Positions 17,568-26,799 of a DNA stretch of 64,000 nt are shown here, in pieces. Numbering within the stretch: position 1 is the first letter of the stretch; every line of letters starts with the position of its first letter. Location of the stretch: NCBI RefSeq assembly GCF_002835805.1, contig NZ_PISE01000043.1, forward strand, positions 46,532 through 110,531, in the 5' to 3' direction. Position numbers and translations under genes: made by a program. The notes under the pieces were generated by a model. The model was not told the origin of the DNA. It saw only the letters and a program-made list of their open reading frames with translations, and did not search any database. This DNA is from Niallia nealsonii (lineage in GTDB: Bacteria > Bacillota > Bacilli > Bacillales > Cytobacillaceae).

Positions 17568-18907
17568 AAATAAGGACACGTATCCAGCTTTTTTCGACGA
17601 TTTTTCTTTTTATTATTATGCTTGTTGTAAATATGTCCATTTATATTATTTTCCAAACGTTATTATATAATGATGTGCTCAATAAAACGATGGCAAATGT
17701 AGAACAAGCAACAACTAGCATCCAAACATTAAAAACAGAGGCATCGATAGAAAACATGATACGGGCCTATGTCCCAGCTGACGGTATGATCCAGATTATT
17801 GGTGCAAATGAGACCATTTTAACTTCCACTAAAAATGCTGATTATGCCAAAGTTTCAAGCGGGTTTGAAACAAGGCAAATAGAAGAGATTGTGGAACAAA
17901 ATAACCACATTTTCGCTGTAGTAAATATGCCAATTATTTGGGAGGATGGCACTATTGTTACATTAGTAATGACTGAAAATATTGAAAGTACACGGCATAT
18001 ATTAGGAATACTTGGCATTATTTTAATTGCTGCTTCCATTATCATTATTATCCCTACATACTTTGCAGGCAGATTATTGTCTAATTTGCTTCTTTCTCCT
18101 ATTCAATCCATGATTAAAACGATGGAAGAAATTCAAAGCAGCGGTGATTTTAAACAACTCTCTTTTGATTTGCGCAAAAAAGACGAATTATATCAACTTG
18201 GAGAAACATTTAACAAGATGATTATACTGTTAAAAAAACAGTTTGAACGACAGCAGCAATTTGTTTCAGATGCTTCCCATGAGTTAAAAACCCCATTAAC
18301 TGTTATTGAAAGTTATGCAAATATGCTAAAAAGATGGGGAAAAAAAAGGGAAGATATATTAGACGAAGCTGTGGAGGCGATTCATTCTGAGTCCATTCGC
18401 ATGAAAGAAATGACTAATCAAATGCTTGAATTAGCAAGTGGGAATGGTCAGATGAATCTTGAATTAGAAACAATAGATTTAGCTGCTATTGCTACGGAAA
18501 CTGCTAAAAAGATGGAGATTGCCCATCAAAGAAGCATTATTGTCAATGGTGCATTAGATGATGCCTTCATAAAAGGGGATAAACAAAAAATAAAACAGCT
18601 GTTGTTTATATTATTAGATAATGCCATAAAGTATAGCAGCAATAGTATTACAATTAAAATAACAAAAAGCGATAATATTAGATGTGAAATCATAGACAAC
18701 GGAACAGGAATTGCAAAAGAGGATTTAGAGCACATATTTGAGCGCTTTTATCGTGTAGATAAAGCCAGAAGCAGGGAATCTGGGGGAAGTGGTTTAGGAT
18801 TAGCGATTGCCCAAAAAATAGTCAGAGCCCATAATGGTGAAATTCAAGTGGAAAGCATGGTAGGAGAAGGCACAAAAGTGATTTGTATCTTTTCATTTTA
18901 TCAATAA
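17564..18907 (+). CDS. Membrane sensor histidine kinase, YkoH-like
   Basis: A 447-residue sensor kinase: TM1 (about 10-32), an extracellular domain of about 110 residues, TM2 (about 145-170), HAMP (about 172-225), HisKA with the H-box SDASHELKTPLTVIESYA, and HATPase_c with DNAIKYS, DNGTGIAKEDLEHIF and GGSGLGLAIAQKIV. Translation is coupled to the regulator gene by a 4-base overlap. The extracellular signal is unknown. The adjacent PepSY-domain gene, as in ykoGHI, suggests that the membrane PepSY protein modulates the kinase or is its target. Confidence 0.9.
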   Translation: MKIRTRIQLFSTIFLFIIMLVVNMSIYIIFQTLLYNDVLNKTMANVEQATTSIQTLKTEASIENMIRAYVPADGMIQIIGANETILTSTKNADYAKVSSGFETRQIEEIVEQNNHIFAVVNMPIIWEDGTIVTLVMTENIESTRHILGILGIILIAASIIIIIPTYFAGRLLSNLLLSPIQSMIKTMEEIQSSGDFKQLSFDLRKKDELYQLGETFNKMIILLKKQFERQQQFVSDASHELKTPLTVIESYANMLKRWGKKREDILDEAVEAIHSESIRMKEMTNQMLELASGNGQMNLELETIDLAAIATETAKKMEIAHQRSIIVNGALDDAFIKGDKQKIKQLLFILLDNAIKYSSNSITIKITKSDNIRCEIIDNGTGIAKEDLEHIFERFYRVDKARSRESGGSGLGLAIAQKIVRAHNGEIQVESMVGEGTKVICIFSFYQ

Positions 18908-18935
18908 AAGTGCTTATAATGTCAGGAGCATGTAT

Positions 18936-19628
18936 ATGAAAAGGATAGGGAAAATTGGTGTATTTGTTATTATTGGTGTTATTCTCCTTATTGTCAGCTA
19001 TTTTTTTATGAAAAAACAAGATAGAATTACTTTAAAAGAGGCAGAAACAATCATAATAAAAAAGTATGACGGAGAAATAGTCAGTATAGAAGAAATAAAA
19101 AAAGAAAGACAATTACGATATGATGCTGTCCTGCAAAATGAGAAAGGAATATATAACATTTCTGTAGATGCACAAACTGGTGCTATTGCTGATCTACAAG
19201 CAGCAAAAATCAGTCAGCAAAAAGAAGATAAGGAGCTGACGAAAGAAGAAGCAGTTAAACTTGTGACAGCAACCTATAAAGGAACATTAAAGTCAACCAC
19301 AGCACAAACAGAAAATGGCATAGCTTATTTTGTTGTCATTTTAGAAGCCGATAATAAAGAAATGACTTATAAAATAAATCGGCAAACAGGAAGCATTAAA
19401 CAAGAATCAAAAAATAGTATAGAAGAAACAGCAATTATCAAAAAAAATAAAGCGAAAGAAATTGCCCAAGCAGAAGTGCAAGGTAGCGTAAAAGAAGTAG
19501 AGTTGGAAGAAGAAGCAAATCAGCTAGTGTATGAAGTGGAAATGGAAACGGCTGAAAAAACAGAAGTAAAGATTTATATTAATGCATATAGCGGCACCGT
19601 TTTATCGATCAATTGGGAAGATGACTAA
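18936..19628 (+). CDS. Membrane-anchored protein with three PepSY-like domains, YkoI-like
   Basis: A 230-residue protein with one N-terminal membrane helix (about 6-26) and three tandem PepSY-like modules, each with a helix such as LTKEEAVKLVTATYKG followed by a short beta-sheet ending in INRQTGSI or INAYSGTVLSI. PepSY domains are small extracytoplasmic modules proposed to inhibit proteases or sense peptides. ATG at 18936 lies 7 bases after AGGAG; the ATG six bases earlier is too close. It starts 28 bases after the kinase stop and is probably in the same operon. Confidence 0.82.
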   Translation: MKRIGKIGVFVIIGVILLIVSYFFMKKQDRITLKEAETIIIKKYDGEIVSIEEIKKERQLRYDAVLQNEKGIYNISVDAQTGAIADLQAAKISQQKEDKELTKEEAVKLVTATYKGTLKSTTAQTENGIAYFVVILEADNKEMTYKINRQTGSIKQESKNSIEETAIIKKNKAKEIAQAEVQGSVKEVELEEEANQLVYEVEMETAEKTEVKIYINAYSGTVLSINWEDD

Positions 19629-19654
19629 CTTGTGGCACTATAATTATAATAAAA

Positions 19655-19841
19655 GGCTGTTTTCGTACACTTTGTTGTTTTTAAAGGAGTAGGTTGATTT
19701 CCATTTCAGGATGCCCGCTTTCCGTGGGGCGGGCAGTGAGCATCCTCGGCGTATGTGTAGTGGGGTCTCACCTGTCCCTCCAATCCACCTGTTTTAGCCA
19801 TGGATTTTATCCGAAAAACAACAATCTTTTAGAAAACAGCC
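19655..19841 (+). mobile_element. MITE-like element, copy 1 (187 bp), ISL3-like ends
   Basis: Bounded by the inverted terminal repeat GGCTGTTTTC (19655-19664) and GAAAACAGCC (19832-19841). It is flanked by an 8-base direct repeat TAATAAAA (19647-19654 and 19842-19849), a probable target duplication. The interior carries the GC-rich Bacillaceae repeat core (TCGC/CCGCTTTCCGTGGGGCGGGC). Compared with copy 2 (32659-32887) it lacks about 40 central bases. An open frame across it is not a gene. Ends starting GGC and an AT-rich 8-base duplication resemble the ISL3 family. Confidence 0.75.
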
Positions 19842-19983
19842 TAATAAAACAACTTCAAACCAAGGTAGTTTTATTAAAAAATAATAAATTTCTCTTTTAT
19901 TTCTCATTGTTTTCTCATTTTACTTCTTTTTTCTTCTCATTTTCTAAGGATAAGATAATGGTATAGAATTTAAGGAGGAATAA

Positions 19984-20514
19984 ATGATGAGAAATAAATG
20001 GACGAAAATTTCAATTGGTTTGGCTACAGTACTTGGGTTAGCTTCAGCTGGCTATTATATAGGAAGTGAGCAAAAAGGATTTGCAGCGGAAAATCCAATT
20101 TCTGTTATGACAGCTCAAACAAATGTATCGAAAGAAGAGGCAGCAAAAATTGCTTCGGAAAAAACAAACAAAACGGTAGAAGAAATGGAGATAGAAGTAA
20201 ATTCAAAGGGGGAAAAGTTATATCAAGTGGAATTTTTAGAAGAAACTGAACATGACGATGATGAAATATATATCAACGCAGATACTGGTGATGTTCTTAC
20301 AAAAGAAACGATGCAAAAAAACATTAAAGTAACAGAAGAACAAGCAAAAGAAGCAGCATTAAAAAAAGCGCCAGGAACGGTAATGGAAATAGAATTAGAT
20401 GAAGAGGCAGGACAGTATTATTATGATATAGAAATTGTCCAAAAAAATGGGCAAGATGTAGATGTAGAAATATCTGCTGAAACGGGCAAAGTTCTTCATT
20501 TGGATAATGATTAA
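19984..20514 (+). CDS. Secreted protein with two PepSY-like domains
   Basis: A 176-residue protein with a signal peptide (basic start, hydrophobic IGLATVLGLASAGYYIG, likely cleavage after GFAA near residue 36) and two PepSY-like repeats, VSKEEAAKIASEKTNKTVEEM and VTEEQAKEAALKKAPGTVMEI in type, each ending in a D-T-G-D-V-L or E-T-G-K-V-L turn. It is strongly acidic. RBS AAGGAGG precedes two adjacent ATGs (19984, 19987). It lies downstream of the YkoGHI-like genes, separated by the MITE insertion, which may have split a former operon. Its likely role is in the same envelope response. Confidence 0.8.
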   Translation: MMRNKWTKISIGLATVLGLASAGYYIGSEQKGFAAENPISVMTAQTNVSKEEAAKIASEKTNKTVEEMEIEVNSKGEKLYQVEFLEETEHDDDEIYINADTGDVLTKETMQKNIKVTEEQAKEAALKKAPGTVMEIELDEEAGQYYYDIEIVQKNGQDVDVEISAETGKVLHLDND

Positions 20515-20516
20515 GT

Positions 20517-20560
20517 AAAAAAGTAAATAACGGCCTAAAGCTGCTGTTATTTACTTTTTT
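20517..20560 (+). terminator. Terminator of the secreted PepSY gene
   Basis: A perfect 15-bp inverted repeat (AAAAAAGTAAATAAC, 20517-20531; complement 20546-20560) ending in TTTTTT. Confidence 0.85.
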
Positions 20561-20670
20561 GGAAACAATTAATTAATTTTACGCATCCAAAAGAAAAAAT
20601 AATTGCAAAATATGTAATTTAAAAGGTTTTGGACATTCTACAAAGAGGATATGTATAAAAGGGATGTGAA

Positions 20671-21165
20671 ATGATGGTTAAGAAAATTATTTTATTGATA
20701 GGTTTATGTTTTTTGTATGCAGCTAGTTTGGAGCATACTGCAATTGCGGCAAAAACAAAACCATTAGAGATTGGTGCAAAAGCTCCTGATTTTTCTTTAA
20801 GAAATTTAAAGGGAGAAACGCTTAAGCTTTCTGATTTTAAAGGAAAAAAAGTAATGCTTAATTTCTGGGCAACATGGTGTCCTCCATGCAAACAAGAAAT
20901 GCCAGCAATTCAACAGTTTTTTGAAGAAAAAGGAAAAGATGTTGTAATACTTGCAGTTAATATTGATGGGTCAGAGGATGTGATTGAATTTGTTCAATCT
21001 AAAAAGATTACCTTTCCGATATTGTTGGATGAAAATAATCGGGTCAATGAGCAATATAAAGTTGTCACTATTCCTACTACCTTTTTTATAGATGAAAAGG
21101 GAATTATTCAACACAAGTTTTATTCAGCAATGCCGATTGAGATCATGAGAGAATTTTCAAAATAA
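20671..21165 (+). CDS. yneN: Thioredoxin-family thiol-disulfide oxidoreductase, YneN-like
   Basis: A 164-residue TlpA/ResA-type protein. An N-terminal signal or anchor (about 5-22) is followed by a redoxin domain with KAPDFSLRNLKGE, the active site FWATWCPPCKQEMP (CxxC) and the cis-Pro segment VVTIPTTFF. It acts outside the membrane, reducing or isomerising disulfides. No lipobox fits the cysteine in the leader. The B. subtilis counterpart YneN also lies by citB and sspN, which supports the name. RBS AAGGG lies 7 bases upstream. Confidence 0.87.
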   Translation: MMVKKIILLIGLCFLYAASLEHTAIAAKTKPLEIGAKAPDFSLRNLKGETLKLSDFKGKKVMLNFWATWCPPCKQEMPAIQQFFEEKGKDVVILAVNIDGSEDVIEFVQSKKITFPILLDENNRVNEQYKVVTIPTTFFIDEKGIIQHKFYSAMPIEIMREFSK

Positions 21166-21178
21166 TTAATGAAAGCGT

Positions 21179-21241
21179 TTTACATTCGTATTAAAATACG
21201 ATATAATAAATATAGGAGGAGCACGGAGACAAGCTCCTTTT
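21179..21241 (+). promoter_or_regulatory. Strong promoter followed at once by a small terminator-like hairpin
   Basis: TTTACA (21179-21184), a 17-base spacer and TATAAT (21202-21207) form a near-perfect SigA promoter. The spacer contains the palindrome CGTATT-AA-AATACG. The predicted start is near 21214. Immediately after it, AGGAGC (21217-21222) and GCTCCT (21233-21238) form a hairpin followed by TTTTATA. Most transcripts could stop after about 30 bases; read-through would reach fbpB. Confidence 0.55.
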
Positions 21242-21373
21242 ATAAATGATTTAAATATTCAGAATAAAAATTATTTTAAAAATATTTTTTAGGGAAGAAA
21301 TTTTCTAAAATTTGTAATAATAATAGAGAGATTTGGAAAAAATAAAAATAAATAAAAAAAGGAGTTTTTAATT

Positions 21374-21505
21374 ATGAGAAAACCACGAAAACGTTCATTC
21401 CAAGAATTGGTAGCAGAAAATAAACTACAATTATTAAAAGATAGGGAAGCAATTGAAAAAATTGAAGAACGCCTGGAAAATAAACATCTTAAAAAAGCAA
21501 GATAA
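21374..21505 (+). CDS. FbpB family small basic protein
   Basis: A 43-residue basic protein beginning MRKPRKRSFQELVAENK, with LLKDREAIEKIEERLENKH, matching the FbpB family of Fur-regulated small basic proteins. In B. subtilis, FbpB works with the sRNA FsrA in the iron-sparing response. RBS AAGGAG is 9 bases upstream. No convincing Fur box was found; an AT-rich inverted stretch near 21262-21280 (AATAAAAATTATT) is only suggestive. The leader is about 160 bases long. The gene sits between yneN and sspN. Confidence 0.75.
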   Translation: MRKPRKRSFQELVAENKLQLLKDREAIEKIEERLENKHLKKAR

Positions 21506-21668
21506 GAACTCGGCCATCTACAGGTGGTTGCTTTCGCTTAGATTTTTCCTATCCTTACATAAAAACAAACTTAAAAGATAGGTTATATGTTATAACAGGA
21601 TAAACAACAATTACCATCTATCATCTTCTTCTTACTGGTGCACAATATAATAGGAAGGAGATGATAGC

Positions 21669-21812
21669 ATGGGTAATCCAAAAAAGGACAGCAAACATTT
21701 TGTTCCAAGTCATATCGGTACAAAGTCAAGAAGTGCTGGAGGCAATAAAGGAAAACAAATGCAGGATACATCTGGACAGCATCCTCAAGTGATTCAAACT
21801 AAAGGGGAATAA
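21669..21812 (+). CDS. sspN: Small acid-soluble spore protein N
   Basis: A 47-residue protein starting [19 protein letters not shown], with [18 protein letters not shown] and ending VIQTKGE, very close to B. subtilis SspN (48 residues). GGAAGGAG lies 8 bases before the ATG. In B. subtilis sspN is followed by tlp; here a terminator follows directly and no tlp is seen. Forespore expression is expected. Confidence 0.92.
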   Translation: MGNPKKDSKHFVPSHIGTKSRSAGGNKGKQMQDTSGQHPQVIQTKGE

Positions 21813-21819
21813 AAAAATG

Positions 21820-21855
21820 AAGCTCTCGCAACGTTGGTTGTGGGAGCTTATTTTT
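21820..21855 (+). terminator. Terminator of sspN
   Basis: Arms AAGCTCTCGCAAC (21820-21832) and GTTGTGGGAGCTT (21837-21849) pair with two G-U wobbles, followed by ATTTTTAT. Confidence 0.8.
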
Positions 21856-21979
21856 ATGGGGAAAAAAGAAAGATAATGTGCATTGTCCATAAATAAATGC
21901 TGTATCAATTAACGAATTTGTTTGAATATGATAGTATAAAAGGATGAACTAGAATAATGGATAGAGTGAAGTGAATAAA

Positions 21980-24331
21980 ATGAATGTAGAAAAGATAAAA
22001 CACGACGATAAAATGCTGTTTGCAGCAATAAAAAAAGAATTTGATGATAATGGCTTTATTATTGACGAAGAAAAAATCCTTCATCTAATTGGCAGGATGA
22101 ATGAAACGGAAAAGGCAAAAGAATTGTCTGAGCTGCTAACAATGGCAGCTATTTCTCGTATTCGTAAGGATGAAAAAAATACGATTGCGTTAGCCTGGCT
22201 CAATAAAGCGGTTGAATTAGATGCCGCAAATAAAAAAGCAGCTAATTTTTTATCCCAGCATGATTGGCAAAATTACCGTCATCTATTAAAGGATTTAGTT
22301 TTTCCATCTATTAGGGAAACAGATAATCGAACAGCTAAAAGAAAAGTAGCGGAACAATATATAAATCTTTGCAGAAAGTTTCTCGATGAAGTAGAAGAAG
22401 AACAAGATAAACTTGCAGCAAATAAAAAATCTGCTGTTGAGACGCAAAATAGTCAGGCTATTTCCAAATACAGCGAAATCACGGAACAATTGAAACAAGT
22501 TGTTTTAAAAACATCAGAATTATTAAAAGCAGCGGAAGAATATGAAGAATCCATTAGCGGCGTGTTCCATACTGCCATTTATTATGAAACTGTAAAAAAA
22601 GACATAGAAAAGCTGAATGAATTAATTGCTGGCTGGAATCAATTATTTATGGAAGAAGAACAAAGAAACGAACAAAAAGAATCTTCGTTAGAAGTTTTAG
22701 GACAGATGATTGGTTTAGAAACTGTAAAAAAACGTGTAGAAGATTATTATCGATTTTTAAAATATCAGCATTCCCGAAAAAAGTTAGGCTTTACAATCCA
22801 AGATGAATTAAGTCTTAATATGATTTTCACTGGAAATCCAGGAACAGGAAAAACAACATTAGCACGTTTATTAGCGCACATTTATCATGAATTAGGTGTT
22901 CTGCCAAGTGAAGAGGTAGTGGAAGTAGACCGCTCTCAATTAATTGGTGGTTTTATGGGGCAAACAGAAGAAAATGTCCGTTCCATTGTCAAGCAAGCAT
23001 TAGGGGGCGTACTTTTTATTGATGAAGCATATAGCTTAAAAAGAGAAGGGCAGTCAGGGAATGATTATGGACAAGCTGCTATTGATACACTTGTATCCCT
23101 AATGACAGGAGATGAATTTGGCGGCAAATTTGCGGTGATTCTTGCGGGATACCCAGAGGAAATGCGCCAGTTTCTAGAAAGTAATCATGGATTGCGCAGT
23201 CGTTTTCCATCATCTAATTTTATGCATCTTCCTAACTATTCTAAAGAGGAACTTTTAGTAATCGGCGAAAAAATTGCCAGTGATAACGATTATGTTATAA
23301 CAAAGGGTGGAAAAAAAGAGCTTCTCCATCGGTTAGAAAGGGAAGAAGTGGATGAATCATTTGGCAATGCACGTGCTGTCAAAAATATTGTGTTAGATGC
23401 GATTTTTAAAAAAGGAGCCAAGCCTGCAAATAATAAACATATATTAACTTATACCCTTTTAGAGGAAGAAGACTTTTCCAATAAAGAGAAAAGTGATATG
23501 GAAGATCCTGCAAAAGAATTGGAACAATTAATTGGACTGAATGGAGTAAAGGCGGAAATAAAAAAAATTATTGCTTTTGTGAAAATGCAGCAATTGCGAA
23601 GAGAAAAAGGGCAAAGAATTCTGCCTATCCAGCTTCATGCTGTATTTACAGGAAATCCAGGGACAGGAAAAACAACGGTTGCAAAGCTTTATGCCCAGTT
23701 TCTTAAAGATTGCGGGATTTTAAAAAGGGGTCATTTAATTGTCACTTCAAGAGCGGATTTTGTTGCTGGATATGTTGGACAATCTGCGATTAAAACAAAA
23801 AAGAAAATCCGCGAAGCATTAGGCGGCGTGCTTTTTATTGATGAGGCATATTCCTTGTTGAGTGGTTCTAATCAAGATTTCGGAAAAGAAGTGGTAGACA
23901 CACTTGTGATGGAAATGACGAACCATAATGAAAATTTAGTGGTTGTTTTAGCCGGATATCCAAAGGAAACAGAACAATTATTGGCAAGCAATCCAGGGCT
24001 GCAATCAAGATTTAAAAAATATATTCCTTTTGACGATTACAATGCTAAAGAATTGATAGAGATTATGAAACTTTATGCAGCAAAATTCGACTATCTATTA
24101 TCTGATGAGGCAATCAGCTATCTGCTTGAAGCATTAGCAACTATTCCAACCCAAGGAAATGGACGGTTTGCAACGAATATTATTGATGAATCGGTACAAA
24201 TGCAGGCATTAAGGATAATGGAAGAAGAGATGGATAAAGAGAAAGAGCATAGTATTATTACAGAGGCAGATCTGCAAAAGGCGCTCAGAGGATACTCTAA
24301 AAATCAAAATTTAGGCCAGTCTAACAGCTGA
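21980..24331 (+). CDS. Double AAA+ ATPase of the CbxX/SpoVK type
   Basis: About 783 residues. The helical, charged N-terminal region (about 1-235, coiled-coil prone) is followed by two CbxX/CfxQ-type AAA+ domains. The first has LGQMIGLETVKKRVEDYYRF, Walker A GNPGTGKTT and Walker B GGVLFIDEAYSL. The second has LIGLNGVKAEIKKII, GNPGTGKTT and GGVLFIDEAYSL, each with an arginine-finger-like SRF. B. subtilis SpoVK has one such domain; Rubisco activase CbbX and type VII EccA are other relatives. The start is unclear: GTG 21971 or ATG 21980, with a weak RBS. It is monocistronic. The role, perhaps sporulation or macromolecular remodelling, is inferred. Confidence 0.85.
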   Translation: MNVEKIKHDDKMLFAAIKKEFDDNGFIIDEEKILHLIGRMNETEKAKELSELLTMAAISRIRKDEKNTIALAWLNKAVELDAANKKAANFLSQHDWQNYRHLLKDLVFPSIRETDNRTAKRKVAEQYINLCRKFLDEVEEEQDKLAANKKSAVETQNSQAISKYSEITEQLKQVVLKTSELLKAAEEYEESISGVFHTAIYYETVKKDIEKLNELIAGWNQLFMEEEQRNEQKESSLEVLGQMIGLETVKKRVEDYYRFLKYQHSRKKLGFTIQDELSLNMIFTGNPGTGKTTLARLLAHIYHELGVLPSEEVVEVDRSQLIGGFMGQTEENVRSIVKQALGGVLFIDEAYSLKREGQSGNDYGQAAIDTLVSLMTGDEFGGKFAVILAGYPEEMRQFLESNHGLRSRFPSSNFMHLPNYSKEELLVIGEKIASDNDYVITKGGKKELLHRLEREEVDESFGNARAVKNIVLDAIFKKGAKPANNKHILTYTLLEEEDFSNKEKSDMEDPAKELEQLIGLNGVKAEIKKIIAFVKMQQLRREKGQRILPIQLHAVFTGNPGTGKTTVAKLYAQFLKDCGILKRGHLIVTSRADFVAGYVGQSAIKTKKKIREALGGVLFIDEAYSLLSGSNQDFGKEVVDTLVMEMTNHNENLVVVLAGYPKETEQLLASNPGLQSRFKKYIPFDDYNAKELIEIMKLYAAKFDYLLSDEAISYLLEALATIPTQGNGRFATNIIDESVQMQALRIMEEEMDKEKEHSIITEADLQKALRGYSKNQNLGQSNS

Positions 24332-24367
24332 GAATAAATATCTATAATGATTATTTCCAATTAGTAT

Positions 24368-24415
24368 GCAGATTACAAAGTCTAATTTATATTTAGGCTA
24401 TGTGATCTGCATTTT
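24368..24415 (+). terminator. Terminator of the AAA+ gene
   Basis: An 18-base inverted repeat with a few mismatches (24368-24385 and 24393-24410) is followed by ATTTTTATT. Confidence 0.75.
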
Positions 24416-24772
24416 TATTGCATATAGTTAAGTGAGAGATTATGAAGGAGGGGCTTAGAAGGGAAATTGGATGATTTAATAGACTTTACATCATCCAATA
24501 ATAATCAACTTTGAGTAAAATACGAAATGCATCTTATTTAGATCGATATATATCTTTTTAGCTTCTTTTTTAACAATATTCCAAATGAGTTGAGTTTTGG
24601 TTTTCTTGATTTTTTCATTTAGTTAGAAAGAAAAGATTAAATAGAAAGTGATAAACGCTTACTGGATGATTATGGATTGATTATTCTCTTCATAGGAGTT
24701 TTGTGCTATATTTTATAGGTGAAATAAAGACTAAAGAACTAAATGGTTTAGAGGAGAATTAGGGGGAGCAGC
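24416..24772. other. Intergenic region before the chemoreceptor gene
   Basis: An AT-rich gap of 357 bases. It must contain the chemoreceptor promoter, but no clear SigA or SigD (TAAA-N15-GCCGATAT) match was found by eye. No gene or repeat is supported here. Confidence 0.4.
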
Positions 24773-26791
24773 ATGGGGGAAACAAATCGAAAAAGAATGT
24801 TCCATTTTGTATGGACGATGAAAAAGAAGTTATGGGTATCTTATCTAGCATTTTTAATTATTCCTGCTTTACTCATTGGTATATTTGCATATAACTCATC
24901 GAAACAAAGGGTCGAAGAGGATATAATGCAATCTGCGAAAATGTCGGTAGATTCTCTGAATGAAATTATTGACCAATTTATCGAACCAAAAATAAGAGAT
25001 GTCGATGTACTAGCAGAATCATTAAATGCTTCCGCTATTAAAAAACAAAAAAACTCTAATATTGGAGTGAGCAAAGAAGTTTCAAAAGAACTGGATACCT
25101 TTAAAAAGATACATAGTGAATTAGAATTGGCCTATATTGGCACAGAAGAGGGGGTATACATAAATTCACCTTCTTCCTTAAAAAACCCGCCAGAATATAA
25201 TCCGACGGAAAGAGAATGGTATAAACAGGCGATGCAAAACAAAGGGGAAGTAGTTGTTACAGCTCCTTATATATCCAAAGCAACAGGAAATTTAGTTGTA
25301 GGAATTGCCAGAACTACGAAAGATGGCAATGGAGTAGTGGCAGTGAATGTAAATTTAAAAGAGATAGCAAATATAGCCAAGAAAATAAAAGTCGGTAATG
25401 AAGGATATGTATATATACTTGATTCCCAACACAAGTTTGTTTATCATCCTAAAAAGGAATTAGGCTCTACCGCGCCAGCAAGTGTTCAAAATGATAACCT
25501 TTACAAAAAGGAATCTGGTACATTTGAATATTTGTATAATGGTCAAGATAAAAAGAAGATGTTTTTTACAACGAATGATTTAACAGGATGGAAACTAGCT
25601 GGAACTTTATATTCGAATGAAGTAAATAAAGAAGCATTTCCTATCTTACAAAAAACGGCCATTGTCATTATAATAAGTATGGTCATAAGCGCAATCTTCG
25701 TGGTGTTTATTATTAAGTCTATTACAAAACCGATGGAAAGGTTAATACAATCCGCTAATAGAGTAGCAAATGGTGATTTCACGGAAGAGATTATAGTAAA
25801 ACAAGATGATGAAATAGGGAAGCTAGGAAATAGTTTCAAAATAATGACTGACACTTTGCGGGGAATCATTACAAATCTAAGTGATACAGTAGAACATTTG
25901 GCCTCTTCATCTGAGCAGCTATCTGCTAGTTCTGAACAGACAAAAGCTGCAACGGAGCATGTTTCTGCTGCAGTTCAAGATATCTCAAGTGCTGTAGAAA
26001 CAGCAACAGAAAAACTGGATGAAAATGAAGCCGCTTTAAGTGGGATTCTTCAAGATACATTTTATATCGTAAAACGAATAACAGATGTTGCCAATGTAGC
26101 AACAAACACTTCTAAAGAGGCAGAAGAGGGAAGTAAATCAGTGGAAAGAACTGTAGAACAAATGCGAAATATTCATGATTCCGTCAGCAGTTCTAATGAA
26201 GTTATTTTTTCTCTTTCTCATCGTTCACATGAAATTGAAAAAATACTTGAAGTAATTAGTGTAATTGCAAACCAAACAAACTTGCTGGCATTAAATGCTG
26301 CAATTGAGGCAGCTCGAGCTGGAGAGGCAGGGAAAGGCTTTGCTGTTGTAGCAGAAGAGGTAAGGAAATTAGCAGAAGAATCACAAACATCTACTAAACT
26401 GATTGCTGATATCATAAGAAGTATTCAACAGGATACAAAGAACTCTGTAAATAGGATGAGTGAAGTAATGAAGAATGTGGAACAAGGTCTAGTGGTATCT
26501 ACAGAAACATCTGGGAAATTTGCAAGCATTTTAGAAAGCACTAGAAACGTAGCTCCTGAGGTAGGCGAAATTACGGAAACAATGAAACTGATGTCACAAA
26601 ACATAGAAAAAACATTAACATCAGCTAAACAAATTGCAAATGCTGCACAAGATAATGCAGCAAGTGCAGAAGAAGTAGCTGCATCTACAGAAGAGCAGTT
26701 AGCTTCTATGGAGGAAATTAGCAGTTCCACTAAATCACTTACTAATTTGGCAGAAGAGTTAAAAGTACTTGTACAACAATTTAAAATCTAG
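24773..26791 (+). CDS. Methyl-accepting chemotaxis protein with dCache sensor
   Basis: A 672-residue transmembrane chemoreceptor: TM1 (about 18-40), a dCache-type extracellular ligand domain (about 45-290, with [13 protein letters not shown] and [19 protein letters not shown]), TM2 (about 300-322), HAMP (about 323-375) and a cytoplasmic signalling hairpin with tip [21 protein letters not shown] and [18 protein letters not shown]. It signals to CheA/CheW; B. subtilis McpA/McpB/TlpA are the same class. The WYxxA segment and tyrosines resemble amino-acid binding dCache pockets, but the ligand is not known. RBS AGGGGGAG precedes the ATG. No chemotaxis neighbours are present. Confidence 0.93.
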   Translation: MGETNRKRMFHFVWTMKKKLWVSYLAFLIIPALLIGIFAYNSSKQRVEEDIMQSAKMSVDSLNEIIDQFIEPKIRDVDVLAESLNASAIKKQKNSNIGVSKEVSKELDTFKKIHSELELAYIGTEEGVYINSPSSLKNPPEYNPTEREWYKQAMQNKGEVVVTAPYISKATGNLVVGIARTTKDGNGVVAVNVNLKEIANIAKKIKVGNEGYVYILDSQHKFVYHPKKELGSTAPASVQNDNLYKKESGTFEYLYNGQDKKKMFFTTNDLTGWKLAGTLYSNEVNKEAFPILQKTAIVIIISMVISAIFVVFIIKSITKPMERLIQSANRVANGDFTEEIIVKQDDEIGKLGNSFKIMTDTLRGIITNLSDTVEHLASSSEQLSASSEQTKAATEHVSAAVQDISSAVETATEKLDENEAALSGILQDTFYIVKRITDVANVATNTSKEAEEGSKSVERTVEQMRNIHDSVSSSNEVIFSLSHRSHEIEKILEVISVIANQTNLLALNAAIEAARAGEAGKGFAVVAEEVRKLAEESQTSTKLIADIIRSIQQDTKNSVNRMSEVMKNVEQGLVVSTETSGKFASILESTRNVAPEVGEITETMKLMSQNIEKTLTSAKQIANAAQDNAASAEEVAASTEEQLASMEEISSSTKSLTNLAEELKVLVQQFKI

Positions 26792-26799
26792 TTTATATT

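Noticed and set aside
19694..19966. Open reading frame of 90 codons across the MITE copy
   Set aside because: It lies almost entirely within the repeat element and its flank, has no RBS, and its product looks like translated repeat; copy 2 does not preserve the frame.
21171..21184. cre-like sequence TGAAAGCGTTTTAC overlapping the -35 upstream of fbpB
   Set aside because: Two mismatches at the conserved 3' end; noted only.
21262..21282. Possible Fur box before fbpB
   Set aside because: Only an AT-rich inverted stretch; too many mismatches to the 7-1-7 Fur consensus.
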